Positions 52,442-60,911 of a stretch of 64,000 nt of DNA are shown here, piece by piece; position 1 is the first letter of the stretch; the number at the start of each line of letters is the position of its first letter. Source of the stretch: Nisaea sp. Its GTDB lineage: Bacteria > Pseudomonadota > Alphaproteobacteria > Thalassobaculales > Thalassobaculaceae. The DNA lies in assembly GCF_017640745.1 (NCBI RefSeq), contig NZ_JAEPQA010000020.1:24588-88587 (forward strand), in the 5' to 3' direction. The translations under genes were made by a program, and so were the position numbers. Under the pieces are notes generated by a model. It was given only the letters and a program-made list of their open reading frames with translations. It did not search any database and was not told the DNA's origin.

Positions 52442-53653
52442 TCAACCGAACAGTTTACCCATGATGCCCGTCTGCGCCTTTCCGTTGCCGGTCTCGTCGG
52501 CGACGGCTTCCCGGGCTGCCTGCTGGACATGGGCCTTCTGCAGCGCGGCGCGGTCGTGGCGGATATAGTCCTCGACGGCCCGGCCCTGGAAGCGGAACAG
52601 ACCCAGTTCCTCCAGCGGAGCGATGGCTTTCTCGTCGATGCAGTTGAAGACGATGCAGTTTTCCGGACCCAGCTTCGCCAACGCGTCCGCGAAGGCTTTC
52701 CAGTCCGCGGTGTTTTCCGGTTTCAGGTGCTGGTCCCACATGAACTTCACGAAGGCAAAGCGCTCCGGCTCGACCTCCAGCTTGGAGAGCGACGTCCATC
52801 GCACGCCGTCGAGCGCGATCGGGAAGTGCTCCCGCTCCAGGATATCGACCATGGCGTCGAATTCGCCGCGTTCGTGCAACGCCTCGACATAAGGCACCTC
52901 AAGGATCACGCGCTTGCGGCTGTTCATCGGAATGGCATCAAACGCCGCGTCCAGTTCGCCCTCGTTCACGACCGTGCTGTTCACGTTGACGGTGTAGGTC
53001 TTGCCCGTCTTCAAGCGGTCGTCGACGAAATGGTCGAGCATGCGGACGTCGATGACCTCGATGATTTTCTCGAACAGCCAGGGATTGGCCCGGATGTCCT
53101 GACCGAACATGTCGTCCAGGACGTCGATCGAAACCGTGAGAGCGCCCGCCATCCGGACCGGTTCGTGCGGTTTCGAAAGGTCCCAAATCGTCTGCTCGCG
53201 CACGAGATTCGATATGTCCGCACTGCGGAGCGATTCGAACAGACTGAAGAATCCGGCCAGATCGTCTTCCTCATCACCCGCCGGCGGATTGTCCGGTTGC
53301 TCCTCGATCAGACGCTTGCACAGCTTTGCGAGTTTGGCGGCATCGGCGGAAAGCCGGAACTGCTGCCGTCGCGCCTCGCCCCGCCCGCTACGCTTCAGGA
53401 ATTCGCCGAGCCGGTCTATTGCTGCGACGGTCTTAGCCGCCGTCTTGCTCGGGGTGACAAGGGCGACCAGGTGATGCGGCAGGCGGTAGAGATCGCCGGG
53501 GGCGACATTGATACGGGCGATCAGCGTGCGGAAGAAGATCGGATCGCCGATATGCGGAATGGAGGAGAGATCTATGACGATGGCTGTCAGATCCTCGCCG
53601 CCGCTCCCCGCCTTTTCGGCGATCGCCAGAAGTTTCGCTTCGTCGGTCCGCAT
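52442..53653 (-). CDS. degenerate EAL-domain protein (predicted inactive)
   Basis: A 403-residue cytosolic protein. Residues about 160-365 follow the order of an EAL (c-di-GMP phosphodiesterase) domain but lack its catalytic acids. A remnant of the 'vNlS' metal motif remains (YTVNVNST, N223/N225), the 'lElTE' segment reads RVILEVPYVEA, the 'DDFGxG' loop reads IALDGVRWTSL and the 'KID' strand reads FAFVKFMWD. The final QG is kept in FRFQGRAVEDY. The N-terminal 130 residues are not recognised. The protein may bind a nucleotide or act by protein contact rather than hydrolyse c-di-GMP. It is 87 bases downstream of the exported orphan gene. Confidence 0.7.
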   Translation of the reverse strand: MRTDEAKLLAIAEKAGSGGEDLTAIVIDLSSIPHIGDPIFFRTLIARINVAPGDLYRLPHHLVALVTPSKTAAKTVAAIDRLGEFLKRSGRGEARRQQFRLSADAAKLAKLCKRLIEEQPDNPPAGDEEDDLAGFFSLFESLRSADISNLVREQTIWDLSKPHEPVRMAGALTVSIDVLDDMFGQDIRANPWLFEKIIEVIDVRMLDHFVDDRLKTGKTYTVNVNSTVVNEGELDAAFDAIPMNSRKRVILEVPYVEALHERGEFDAMVDILEREHFPIALDGVRWTSLSKLEVEPERFAFVKFMWDQHLKPENTADWKAFADALAKLGPENCIVFNCIDEKAIAPLEELGLFRFQGRAVEDYIRHDRAALQKAHVQQAAREAVADETGNGKAQTGIMGKLFG

Positions 53654-53740
53654 CGGATTTCCGCAATTGGCACGCTACGGCGGAGTCTGCCCGATCAACG
53701 CCTTGTCTGGCAATCATATCGGCGCCCGGATACGCGCATG

Positions 53741-54916
53741 TCATTCGACGAGCGTGAAGTCCGCTCTCAAATTGAGGTCCTTGCCGGAAAGATTGTCGCT
53801 CAAGGTGACGCGCAGAAGGTAATCCCCGGCCGGAGCGTCGTCCGGCAGGCGGAACTGGTGCAGGTCGCGGGCCGAAAGGATGCTGAAGCGCACCGGTGCT
53901 GGTCCGACGATCGCTGTCCGGTTCTCGTAGAGCTGCTGTTCGTGACCGTCGGGCAGGCGGAGGATCGAGGAAAAGGTCACGTTGGCCTGGTAACTCTCGG
54001 AGACCTCCATGCCGTTGAAGGCGATATGCACGAAGATGTCCTCCTGCCGCGAGAACCTGCGCTTCTTGACGATCCGGATGCCGCTGCTGGGCGGCTTTTT
54101 AAGTTCCTCAATGATCGAGGCGTCGGTCAGCGCGACCATCGCTGAAAAGAGTCCCTCCCGTGTTCCGAGATTGAGCGACTCCAGGCTCGCTTCGAAGCGG
54201 GAGACGATGGCCCGCAGCCGCCCGGCGACATAAGGCGCCGCCGTCGCGGCCCGTTCCCGCATCAGGCGCTCGACCAGAGAATGCTGCTGCATATTGCTCC
54301 ATGCCGCCCATTCGATGACTTTCTGGAAGGCGATATCCAGCCGCGGATTGCCCGTCGGGCCGTTCTGGTCCTCATAGACCTTGAGGATCGCATCGAGGAA
54401 TTTCGGATCGCCGGTGGCGAACAGGGCGCCCCAGAGCATGTCCAGCTGCTTTGGATGCCCGACCTTTGCGGCCGCGATGTGAGGTGGTCTCTTGTCAGGA
54501 GGCAGGTTGTTGATGATCGCCTGGTAGGCGGGCGGGGCGTAGACGTCGAGGAACTCCATCATGAGAGCGGCGAGGATGACGCTCTTCAGGCTGTGGCTGT
54601 AGGACGGACCGATCTCCTTTGCGAGGGCTTCCGGTTCGGCGGAAAAGGCCTTACTGAGAAACCCGAGCACCGGGTACTGGGCGTTCTCCCAGTCCGTCTC
54701 AAGGATCCGCGAGCTCTCGATGTCTTCCAGCACTGCCGAGATCGAAGGCCGTTCCGGATAGGCATAATAATAGGTCAGCAGGTTGAGCAGATTTGCCTGC
54801 GCGACATTCTTCGGAGCGAAGAGCTGGTAGGTCTGGGCGCCCGCCGGGAAGGCGGTGGCGGCCAGAATCAGGAGCGTGCCGACCAAATGCAGGAAACGCT
54901 GGTGCATTTTTCGCAT
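53741..54916 (-). CDS. exported protein of unknown function
   Basis: A 391-residue product with a signal peptide (FLHLVGTLLILAATAFPAGA, cleavage near AQT). The mature region is largely helical up to about residue 260 (many short repeats of Ala, Leu, Tyr), followed by a beta-rich C-terminal domain (FVHIAFNGMEVSESYQANVTF, DYLLRVTLSDNLSGKDL). The C-terminal part looks like an immunoglobulin-like sandwich. ATGs at 54916 and 54907 are both possible. No named family was recognised. It sits upstream of the degenerate EAL gene on the same strand. Confidence 0.68.
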   Translation of the reverse strand: MRKMHQRFLHLVGTLLILAATAFPAGAQTYQLFAPKNVAQANLLNLLTYYYAYPERPSISAVLEDIESSRILETDWENAQYPVLGFLSKAFSAEPEALAKEIGPSYSHSLKSVILAALMMEFLDVYAPPAYQAIINNLPPDKRPPHIAAAKVGHPKQLDMLWGALFATGDPKFLDAILKVYEDQNGPTGNPRLDIAFQKVIEWAAWSNMQQHSLVERLMRERAATAAPYVAGRLRAIVSRFEASLESLNLGTREGLFSAMVALTDASIIEELKKPPSSGIRIVKKRRFSRQEDIFVHIAFNGMEVSESYQANVTFSSILRLPDGHEQQLYENRTAIVGPAPVRFSILSARDLHQFRLPDDAPAGDYLLRVTLSDNLSGKDLNLRADFTLVE

Positions 54917-54997
54917 GCGTCGATGCTTGCGCCTGGTGCCTATGGTTGCAGTTCAGTAAATCATCGCAGAAACGCTATGCCAATCGGGAAGGCGGGC

Positions 54998-55327
54998 CTA
55001 GAGCAGCGCCCGCCCGGCGGCGACGGCCGCGGTGCCAAGCACAACGGCGACCAGGGAGTTGGCACCGATTGCCGAGAGCGCCAGGGTGACGAGCAGTCCG
55101 GCCCGTTCCATCCAGCCGATGTTCCAGACCGTTGGGGCGAGGATCGCGACCAGGACCGCTCCCGGGATGGCGCTGAGCCAGCGCGAGACGAAACCGCCTT
55201 CCGGGATCCAGCGCATCATCAGGAAGCCGCCGAGGCGGGTGAAGTAGGTGACGGCGCCCATCAGAAGGATGGCGATCAGCGCGGTGGTGTCGAAGCTCAT
55301 GTCGAGCGCGAGGAAATCAGCGGTCAC
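54998..55327 (-). CDS. azlD: AzlD-family branched-chain amino acid exporter subunit
   Basis: A 109-residue small membrane protein with about four hydrophobic segments, starting at a GTG that overlaps the azlC stop. An internal ATG at 55300 is an alternative start. TYFTRLGGFLMMR is the family signature. Together with AzlC it exports branched-chain amino acids or related compounds (AzlCD/BrnFE type). Confidence 0.85.
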   Translation of the reverse strand: MTADFLALDMSFDTTALIAILLMGAVTYFTRLGGFLMMRWIPEGGFVSRWLSAIPGAVLVAILAPTVWNIGWMERAGLLVTLALSAIGANSLVAVVLGTAAVAAGRALL

Positions 55328-56009
55328 GGAGCAGCCCCCCGACCAGAGAGCCGGCGATCCCGCCGACAATGACATGCGCGTTTCCGGGAATGAAGGCGTC
55401 GGCGAGGATCGCCCCGGCGGCCGCCGTCGCCCAGGGCAGCAGCTGTTTCCGGCCGGTCCAGATCGGCTTGATCATGATGACGAAGAAGGCCGGCACGAGA
55501 ACATCGAAGGCGAGCGCCTTCGGATCGAGTGCCGCGCCGCCGACCGCGTGGCCGATCGCCGTCCCGGTGACCCAGGTTGCCCAGAGCAGCATGCCGGAGC
55601 CCATCAGCAGCGCCGCGTCGGTCTCGCCCTTGCGCCGCTCGGCGATCGCCATCGCCCAGTTGATGTCGGTCAGGAAGAAGAAGCTCGCCCAGACCGTCCG
55701 GCGCTTCAGCGGTCGGAACCATTCCCGCATGGAAGCGCCCATCAGCAGCATGCGGGAGTTCACGCCAAGGGTCGTCAGCGCGATGACGAGCAGCGGCAGG
55801 GGGGATTGCCAGAGATCGATGATCGCGACCTGCGAGGCACCGGCGAAAACGACGCCGCTCATGACAACGGCCTCCAGCCAGCTCATGCCGACGTCGCGCG
55901 CGACCACGCCGACCGCGATGGCGAAGAAGAACCCGCTGATGGCAACATGCCAGATCAGGCTCATGCCGCGGCGCAGCCCGGCGGTGGTGAAAGTCGTTTC
56001 CATGTGCAT
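55317..56009 (-). CDS. azlC: AzlC-family branched-chain amino acid exporter subunit
   Basis: A 230-residue polytopic membrane protein. The start is placed at 56009, with an alternative ATG at 56003. FAGASQVAIIDL and NSRMLLMGASM are the AzlC/BrnF signature segments. Overlaps azlD downstream by 11 bases. Divergence from standard length is not seen. Substrates are usually Val, Leu, Ile or Met; not determined here. Confidence 0.88.
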   Translation of the reverse strand: MHMETTFTTAGLRRGMSLIWHVAISGFFFAIAVGVVARDVGMSWLEAVVMSGVVFAGASQVAIIDLWQSPLPLLVIALTTLGVNSRMLLMGASMREWFRPLKRRTVWASFFFLTDINWAMAIAERRKGETDAALLMGSGMLLWATWVTGTAIGHAVGGAALDPKALAFDVLVPAFFVIMIKPIWTGRKQLLPWATAAAGAILADAFIPGNAHVIVGGIAGSLVGGLLRDR

Positions 56010-56103
56010 CCCGTCTCTCGAAGGGAAGGGATGCGCGCTCGGCGCCCTCTGCGTCAAACGAGAATTTGTTGCGATGCAATTAGAAGCGCTAAAGCCGCCC
56101 GGA

Positions 56104-57105
56104 TCAGCCGGCGAGTTTCTGCATCACCAGGGTCGGTGCGTCATGGCGAACCGCCCGTTCGGCACGCGGGGTGCGGCCGAAACATTCCCGGTAGCATTTG
56201 GAGAAATGGCTCGCCGAAACGAAGCCGCAGGCAAGCGCTACCGAGAGGATCGACATGCTGGTCTGGGCCAGCAGCTGGCGCGCGCGCTGGAGGCGCAGAT
56301 TGAGGTAATAGCGCGTCGGCGTGCTCGAGAGATACTTGCGGAACAGCCGCTCGAGCTGGCGTGTCGAGAGCCCGGCCTTGTCTGCGAGCGCGGTCTGGCT
56401 CAGCGGTTCCTCGAGATTGGCTTCCATCTCCGCGATCACCGCGATCAGCTTCGGATGGCTGACGCCGAGACGGGCGCGCAGTTCCATGCGCTGGTGGTCG
56501 TGCGGCTCGCGGATACGGTCGTGGATGAACTGCTCGGAGACCTCGTTCGCCAGCTTGAAGCCGTGCTGTCGCGCGATCAGGTGCAGCATCATGTCGAGTG
56601 CCGCGGTGCCGCCGGAACAGGTGAAGCGGTCGCGGTCGATCTCGAACAGATCCGAGGTGACGTCGATCTCGGGAAACTCCTCCGAGAAGCCTCCGAGATT
56701 TTCCCAGTGGATCGTGCAGCGCCGGTCTTCGAGCAATCCCGCGCGGGCCAGCACATGTGCGCCGGTGCAGACCGAGCCGATGGCCGCCCCCTGGCGCGAC
56801 AGCCGCCGCAGAGCACCGAAAACCCTGTCGTTTTTGTAGTGATGCGCGTCTATCCCGGACGCGACGATGATGACGTCCGAATCCTTCAGGTCGAAGATCG
56901 ACCCGACCGTCATCACCTCGACGCCGTTGCTCGCCGGGACGGGCTTGCCGTCCTCGCTGAAGACGCGCCAGTGATAGAGTGTTTTTCCTGACATGCGGTT
57001 CGCGGAGCGCAACGGCTCGATCGCGGCCGTGAACGGGAGCAGCGAGAAGTTCGGCGTCAGAAAGAAATCAACGGTCAGCGGAACATCGTTAGGGTCGTCG
57101 AACAT
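56104..57105 (-). CDS. GlxA-family AraC-type regulator (GbdR/CdhR-like)
   Basis: A 333-residue regulator. Residues about 10-190 are a DJ-1/PfpI-like glutamine amidotransferase-type domain (SVCTGAHVLARAGLL, TIHWENLGGF), and residues about 220-320 are an AraC helix-turn-helix pair (LADKAGLSTRQLERLFRKYL, LSVALACGFVSASHFSKCYR). This domain pair defines the GlxA group, which includes GbdR (glycine betaine), CdhR (carnitine) and SouR (sarcosine). With sarcosine oxidase and glycine cleavage genes in the same window, a role in methylated-amine control is plausible, but this is inferred. Confidence 0.88.
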   Translation of the reverse strand: MFDDPNDVPLTVDFFLTPNFSLLPFTAAIEPLRSANRMSGKTLYHWRVFSEDGKPVPASNGVEVMTVGSIFDLKDSDVIIVASGIDAHHYKNDRVFGALRRLSRQGAAIGSVCTGAHVLARAGLLEDRRCTIHWENLGGFSEEFPEIDVTSDLFEIDRDRFTCSGGTAALDMMLHLIARQHGFKLANEVSEQFIHDRIREPHDHQRMELRARLGVSHPKLIAVIAEMEANLEEPLSQTALADKAGLSTRQLERLFRKYLSSTPTRYYLNLRLQRARQLLAQTSMSILSVALACGFVSASHFSKCYRECFGRTPRAERAVRHDAPTLVMQKLAG

Positions 57106-57295
57106 TCTTGCTCATACTCTCCGCCGAGCGGGCTTTTCCGTATCCCGTTCCGGCCTGGCGCGTGTCGGGAAAAGGATAAAGCCAACTGGGGGCTGATGAG
57201 CAAATAAAATCCGGTGGGCAAACGTGTTTTCGTGATGCCCAATTTCTTCTGATGACGCGTTTGGAACACAAGGTCGGGAATAGGCGAATTCCAAT

Positions 57296-57840
57296 ATGAC
57301 GCCAGCTTCACAAAGTCCGGATATCGCTCGGACCTACAAGGAATTGGGACGCAGGCTGTCGCTACATGGCCTGCTTCTCCGTGGCGGGTTTCATCCCGAC
57401 GCCGGTGAGCTCGCTTTAGAATCGGGCAAACCTGTCGCGACCCTGCTGCTCGTCGGCCATGTCGGTTCCGGAATATGGCCGGCTTTCCAGGCCGCACGGC
57501 CGGAGGGGCCGGATCCGCTGGATCACTGGAGTAGGGAGATACTCGACGAGGTTGGAACCGCGTTTGGAGCGCGCCCTGCCATGCCTTCGGACGGACCGCC
57601 GTACTGGCCGTTCCAGCAATGGGCGATGCGCGCCGAACCGGTCTTTCCGTCTCCGCTCGGGATCCTGATCCATCCGGTCTACGGCCTTTGGCACGGCTAT
57701 CGGGGGGCTTTGCTGTTCGAGGAGAAACTGGAACTGCCGGCGGTTCCTGTCTTGCCCGCCGCGCCTGCCCTGTCGGCTCGGAATACGTCTATGGCCAGGC
57801 CCATGCGCGGTTTCACATGGCGGCGTTTCTCGACGGCTAG
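57296..57840 (+). pseudogene. ferredoxin-like protein gene with internal deletion and frameshift
   Basis: The first frame encodes about 150 residues with strong, conserved-looking motifs (LLLRGGFHP, LLLVGHVGSGIWPAF, MPSDGPPYWPFQQWAMRAE, SPLGILIHPVYGLWHGYRGAL). After about base 57740 that frame loses sense, while another frame of the same strand gives CLARRACPVGSEY and FHMAAFLDG then a stop at 57840. I remember these as the end of the same protein family (a 4Fe-4S ferredoxin-like protein), with the first cysteine cluster missing. An internal deletion of a length not divisible by three, at roughly 57735-57748, fits. The gene is probably inactive. Confidence 0.65.
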
Positions 57841-57844
57841 GGGC

Positions 57845-57885
57845 CGGAAAAGAAAAACGGCCGGTCAAAGGACCGGCCGTCTGCT
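57845..57885 (-). terminator. intrinsic terminator of the TrcR/DUF1013 gene
   Basis: On the minus strand a perfect 10-bp stem (ACGGCCGGTC at 57857-57866 with GACCGGCCGT at 57871-57880, loop AAAG) is followed by TTTTTCTTTTCC. It lies about 20 bases beyond the stop of the DUF1013 gene and just after the ferredoxin-like remnant, so it may serve both directions. Confidence 0.85.
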
Positions 57886-57902
57886 TTTCCGTGCGCGCCC
57901 GG

Positions 57903-58469
57903 TCAGGGCACTTCGGAGATCGATTCCAGCTGAGATTCCGGCGGAGCGGCCGTGCCGCCCGCTTTCGTGACCGCCTGGTCGAGATCCATCTGCGAGCAGA
58001 GCCCGAGCAGCACCGGGTGCCGCGCGGTGATGTTCTGGGAGTTCCAGTGCGTGCGGTCACGGACCTTGTTGATCGTGTCCTTGGTGGTGCCGACCAGCTT
58101 GGCGATCTGCGCATCCTTCAGTTCCGGATGGTGCTTCACCAGCCAGGCGATGGCATCGGGCTTGTCGCCACGCTTGGAGACCGGAACGTATTTCGGTCCC
58201 TTCGAGCGCGCCTGCGGCTTCGGCAGCGTGCTGACCTGCATCTTCATCCGGTAGTACGGATCTGCCTGCGCCTTGTCGATTTCCTCGCGGGCGACCTGAC
58301 CGTTCTGGACCGGGTCGATGCCCTGGATCCCGTAGCTCACCTCGCCGTCGGCGATGGCCTGGACTTCCAGAGCGTGGAGGCCGCAGAAGTCGGCAATCTG
58401 TTCGAAGCTCAGCGCCGTATTGTCGATCAGCCAGACGGCGGTGGCCTTCGGCATCAGCGGTTGCGCCAT
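57903..58469 (-). CDS. cell cycle transcriptional regulator TrcR-like (DUF1013)
   Basis: A 188-residue DNA-binding protein with two helix-turn-helix regions: LSFEQIADFCGLHALEVQAIADGE near the N-terminus (in two adjoining segments) and LKDAQIAKLVGTTKDTINKVRDR in the middle. It matches DUF1013, found throughout the alphaproteobacteria; the Caulobacter member TrcR is a cell-cycle regulator. GGAG lies six bases before the ATG. It has its own terminator and stands alone, divergent from the DUF1192 gene. Confidence 0.9.
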   Translation of the reverse strand: MAQPLMPKATAVWLIDNTALSFEQIADFCGLHALEVQAIADGEVSYGIQGIDPVQNGQVAREEIDKAQADPYYRMKMQVSTLPKPQARSKGPKYVPVSKRGDKPDAIAWLVKHHPELKDAQIAKLVGTTKDTINKVRDRTHWNSQNITARHPVLLGLCSQMDLDQAVTKAGGTAAPPESQLESISEVP

Positions 58470-58667
58470 GGTTTCTCCTTTGACGGACTGCGTTGCTTAC
58501 GTCCAGCAAGCCGATCCGTTCGTTCTTGAGTGTTCGAATTGTTCCGAAGGCTGGATATATAGACCAAGATACGAGAGGGTCCAACGATTAGTCGATGAGT
58601 CGGGCGCGGGAATCGCGTCATGTCACGGGCGGAGCCTGTAACGGACGGAAAGACGGGAGGCATGAGG

Positions 58668-58850
58668 ATGGAATTCGAAGATCTGGAACCGAAGAACAAA
58701 CTGCGCAAGCCGACCGATCTCTCGAACTGGAACATCGAGGACCTCGAGGCCTATATCGAAAACATGAGGCAGGAAATCGCCCGTGCGGAGGCAATGATCT
58801 CCGAGAAACGCTCGATCTCCTCGGCGGCGGAGTCGCTGTTCAAGAAGTAA
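58668..58850 (+). CDS. DUF1192 family small protein
   Basis: A 60-residue protein. The start at 58668 is chosen because GGGAGG lies seven bases upstream. Its helix (LSNWNIEDLEAYIENMRQEI) and tail (AESLFKK) match DUF1192, a conserved alphaproteobacterial small protein of unknown role. It is probably coiled-coil. Confidence 0.85.
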   Translation: MEFEDLEPKNKLRKPTDLSNWNIEDLEAYIENMRQEIARAEAMISEKRSISSAAESLFKK

Positions 58851-58934
58851 TCGCCCTTCACCGGTTCTTGCGGCAGGGCGGCAATCCCTATATCGCAGGA
58901 GCGAAGAGAGCACGCATGCAACGGGGATATTTCC

Positions 58935-59714
58935 ATGAAGGGTAAAACCGCACTCGTTACCGGTTCGACCAGCGGGATCGGCGCGGCCATGGCCGCCGCC
59001 TTCGCGGCCGAAGGCGCGAACATCGTCATCAACGGTCTCGGCGACGCGGCAGAGATCGAGAAGGGCCGCGATGCCCTGGAGAAGAAGTACGGCGTTTCCG
59101 TGATGTATCACGGCGCGGACATGACCAGGCCGGACGAGATCGAGGATATGGTCCGCAGCGCCGAGAAGCGTTTCGGATCGGTCGACGTGCTGGTGAACAA
59201 TGCCGGTATCCAGCATACCGATCCGATCGAGGCCTTCCCGGTCGACCGCTGGAACGCCGTCATCGCGATCAATCTCTCCGCGGCGTTCCACGCGATGCGC
59301 GCGGCCCTTCCGGGCATGCAGAATCGCGGCTGGGGCCGGATCATCAATATCGCCTCCGCGCACGGTCTCGTCGCCTCGGTCAACAAGTCCGCCTATGTCG
59401 CGGCCAAGCACGGCATCGTCGGCCTGACCAAGGTCGCGGCGCTGGAGAACGCCCAGTCCGGCATCACCTGCAACGCGATCTGCCCCGGCTGGGTGAAGAC
59501 GCCGCTCGTGGTCGCACAGATCGAGGCACGGGCGGAGAAGAACGGCACCAGCATCGAGCAGGAAACCCAGGCGCTGCTGCTCGAGAAGCAACCCTCCGGG
59601 CAGTTCACCACAGTCGAGCAGCTCGCGGGTGCCGCCGTGTTCCTCTGCAGCGACGCGGCCAGCAACATGACCGGCACGACCATGACCCTCGACGGCGGCT
59701 GGACGGCGCAATAA
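58935..59714 (+). CDS. bdhA: 3-hydroxybutyrate dehydrogenase
   Basis: A 259-residue short-chain dehydrogenase. TGSTSGIG at 9-16 binds NAD; the catalytic Ser, Tyr and Lys are in NIASAHGLVASVNKSAYVAAK. Residues that hold the hydroxybutyrate carboxylate (Gln of NNAGIQH, His of SAHG, the first Lys of NKSAY, Trp of CPGWVKTPLV) are all present, as in the Pseudomonas enzyme. It oxidises 3-hydroxybutyrate to acetoacetate during polyhydroxybutyrate or ketone-body use. It is followed after 8 bases by a close paralogue. Confidence 0.93.
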   Translation: MKGKTALVTGSTSGIGAAMAAAFAAEGANIVINGLGDAAEIEKGRDALEKKYGVSVMYHGADMTRPDEIEDMVRSAEKRFGSVDVLVNNAGIQHTDPIEAFPVDRWNAVIAINLSAAFHAMRAALPGMQNRGWGRIINIASAHGLVASVNKSAYVAAKHGIVGLTKVAALENAQSGITCNAICPGWVKTPLVVAQIEARAEKNGTSIEQETQALLLEKQPSGQFTTVEQLAGAAVFLCSDAASNMTGTTMTLDGGWTAQ

Positions 59715-59722
59715 GCGCCCAG

Positions 59723-60502
59723 ATGAAAAGCCGGGCGGTCATCGTAACAGGCTCCACCAGCGGGATCGGTGCGGCTCTGGCGGCGGCGTTCGCCGAGGCC
59801 GGCGCGAACGTGGTGCTGAACGGCTTCGGTGATGCTGCGCAGATCGACAGGGTTAGACGCGACCTTGCGCAGCGTCACGGCGTCGATGTGCTGTATCACG
59901 GCGCCGACATGACACGGCCGGAGGAGATCTCGGATCTGATCTCCATGACCGAGCGCCGGTTCGGCGCCGTCGACGTGCTGGTGAACAATGCCGGGATCCA
60001 GCACACCGACCGGATCGAGCACTTTCCGCCGGAAAAATGGGATGCGCTGATCGCAATCAATCTCTTCGCGGTCTTTCACGGGACCGCGGCCGTGCTGCCG
60101 GGCATGCGCCGCCGCGGCCGGGGGCGGATCGTCAATATCGCGTCCAATCACGGTTTCAGCGGTGGCGTGAACAAATGCGCTTATGTCGCCGCGAAACACG
60201 CGGTGCTGGGCCTGACAAAAGTGACCGCGCTGGAGACGGCCGGCTCCGGCATCACCTGCAATGCGATCTGTCCCGGCTGGGTGAAAACGCCGCTGGTTGA
60301 CCGGCAGATCGAAGCGCGGGCCGCCCGGGACGGGCTGGATATCGGGGAGGCGACGTGGCGCCTGCTGATCGAGCAGCAGCCGTCCGGCCGTTTCACCACG
60401 TTCGATCAGCTTGCCGGCGCAGCGCTTTTCCTTTGCAGCGAAACGGCGGCAAACATGACTGGCGCATCGATTACCCAGGACGGCGGCTGGACCGCGCTCT
60501 AG
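59723..60502 (+). CDS. 3-hydroxybutyrate dehydrogenase paralogue
   Basis: A 259-residue tandem paralogue of the preceding enzyme, the same length. TGSTSGIG, the Gln of NNAGIQH, the catalytic set in NIASNHGFSGGVNKCAYVAAK and CPGWVKTPLV are all kept. Around the active site it differs (SNHGF in place of SAHGL, NKCAY in place of NKSAY), so it may have shifted chain-length or substrate preference. Both copies would be made from one transcript. Confidence 0.88.
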   Translation: MKSRAVIVTGSTSGIGAALAAAFAEAGANVVLNGFGDAAQIDRVRRDLAQRHGVDVLYHGADMTRPEEISDLISMTERRFGAVDVLVNNAGIQHTDRIEHFPPEKWDALIAINLFAVFHGTAAVLPGMRRRGRGRIVNIASNHGFSGGVNKCAYVAAKHAVLGLTKVTALETAGSGITCNAICPGWVKTPLVDRQIEARAARDGLDIGEATWRLLIEQQPSGRFTTFDQLAGAALFLCSETAANMTGASITQDGGWTAL

Positions 60503-60511
60503 GGACCAAAA

Positions 60512-60541
60512 ACAAACACCCGCCGAGTTTTTCGGCGGGTG
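60512..60541 (-). terminator. intrinsic terminator of the DUF465 gene (convergent side)
   Basis: CACCCGCCGA (60517-60526) and TCGGCGGGTG (60532-60541) form a perfect 10-bp stem. On the minus strand it is followed by TTTGTTTTTGG. It lies about 45 bases beyond the DUF465 stop and 15 beyond the dehydrogenase stop, so it may end both transcripts. Confidence 0.8.
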
Positions 60542-60587
60542 ATTTCAGCTCTCGGGTTTGAAAGCGTTTAGCAGGCAGACAGACCGC

Positions 60588-60752
60588 TCAGGAATTGAGA
60601 TTGGCCATCTCGTCCTTGATCGCGAGCTTCATGCGTTTGATTTCCGCGATCGCCGCGCTGTCTGGCATGGGTCTGGTGCGTTCCGTCTCCAGGTTGCGTT
60701 CCAGGGTCTCGTGTCGTCTCTTCAGCGACTCGATACGCTGTGCTTCGGCCAT
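60588..60752 (-). CDS. DUF465 (YdcH-like) small protein
   Basis: A 54-residue protein read on the minus strand. It begins MAEAQRIESLKRRHETLERN and has the family's second helix IAEIKRMKLAIKDEMANL. AAGGAGGG lies nine bases before the ATG. DUF465 proteins are small, basic, two-helix coiled-coils found in most alphaproteobacteria, often in several copies; their role is unknown. Confidence 0.9.
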   Translation of the reverse strand: MAEAQRIESLKRRHETLERNLETERTRPMPDSAAIAEIKRMKLAIKDEMANLNS

Positions 60753-60911
60753 GCCTAATGCCCTCCTTTCGGATATGCGTGAGAGATCAACTCCAACGAT
60801 TTAAAGAATAGGTATCTTTTGGGGGTTGCGCAATGATCCCACCTCGGGCAAATTGCGCGGTTTTTTGGTTAATCAACGCAACTCACTGGATTCACGAAGC
60901 AATTTTCTGTC

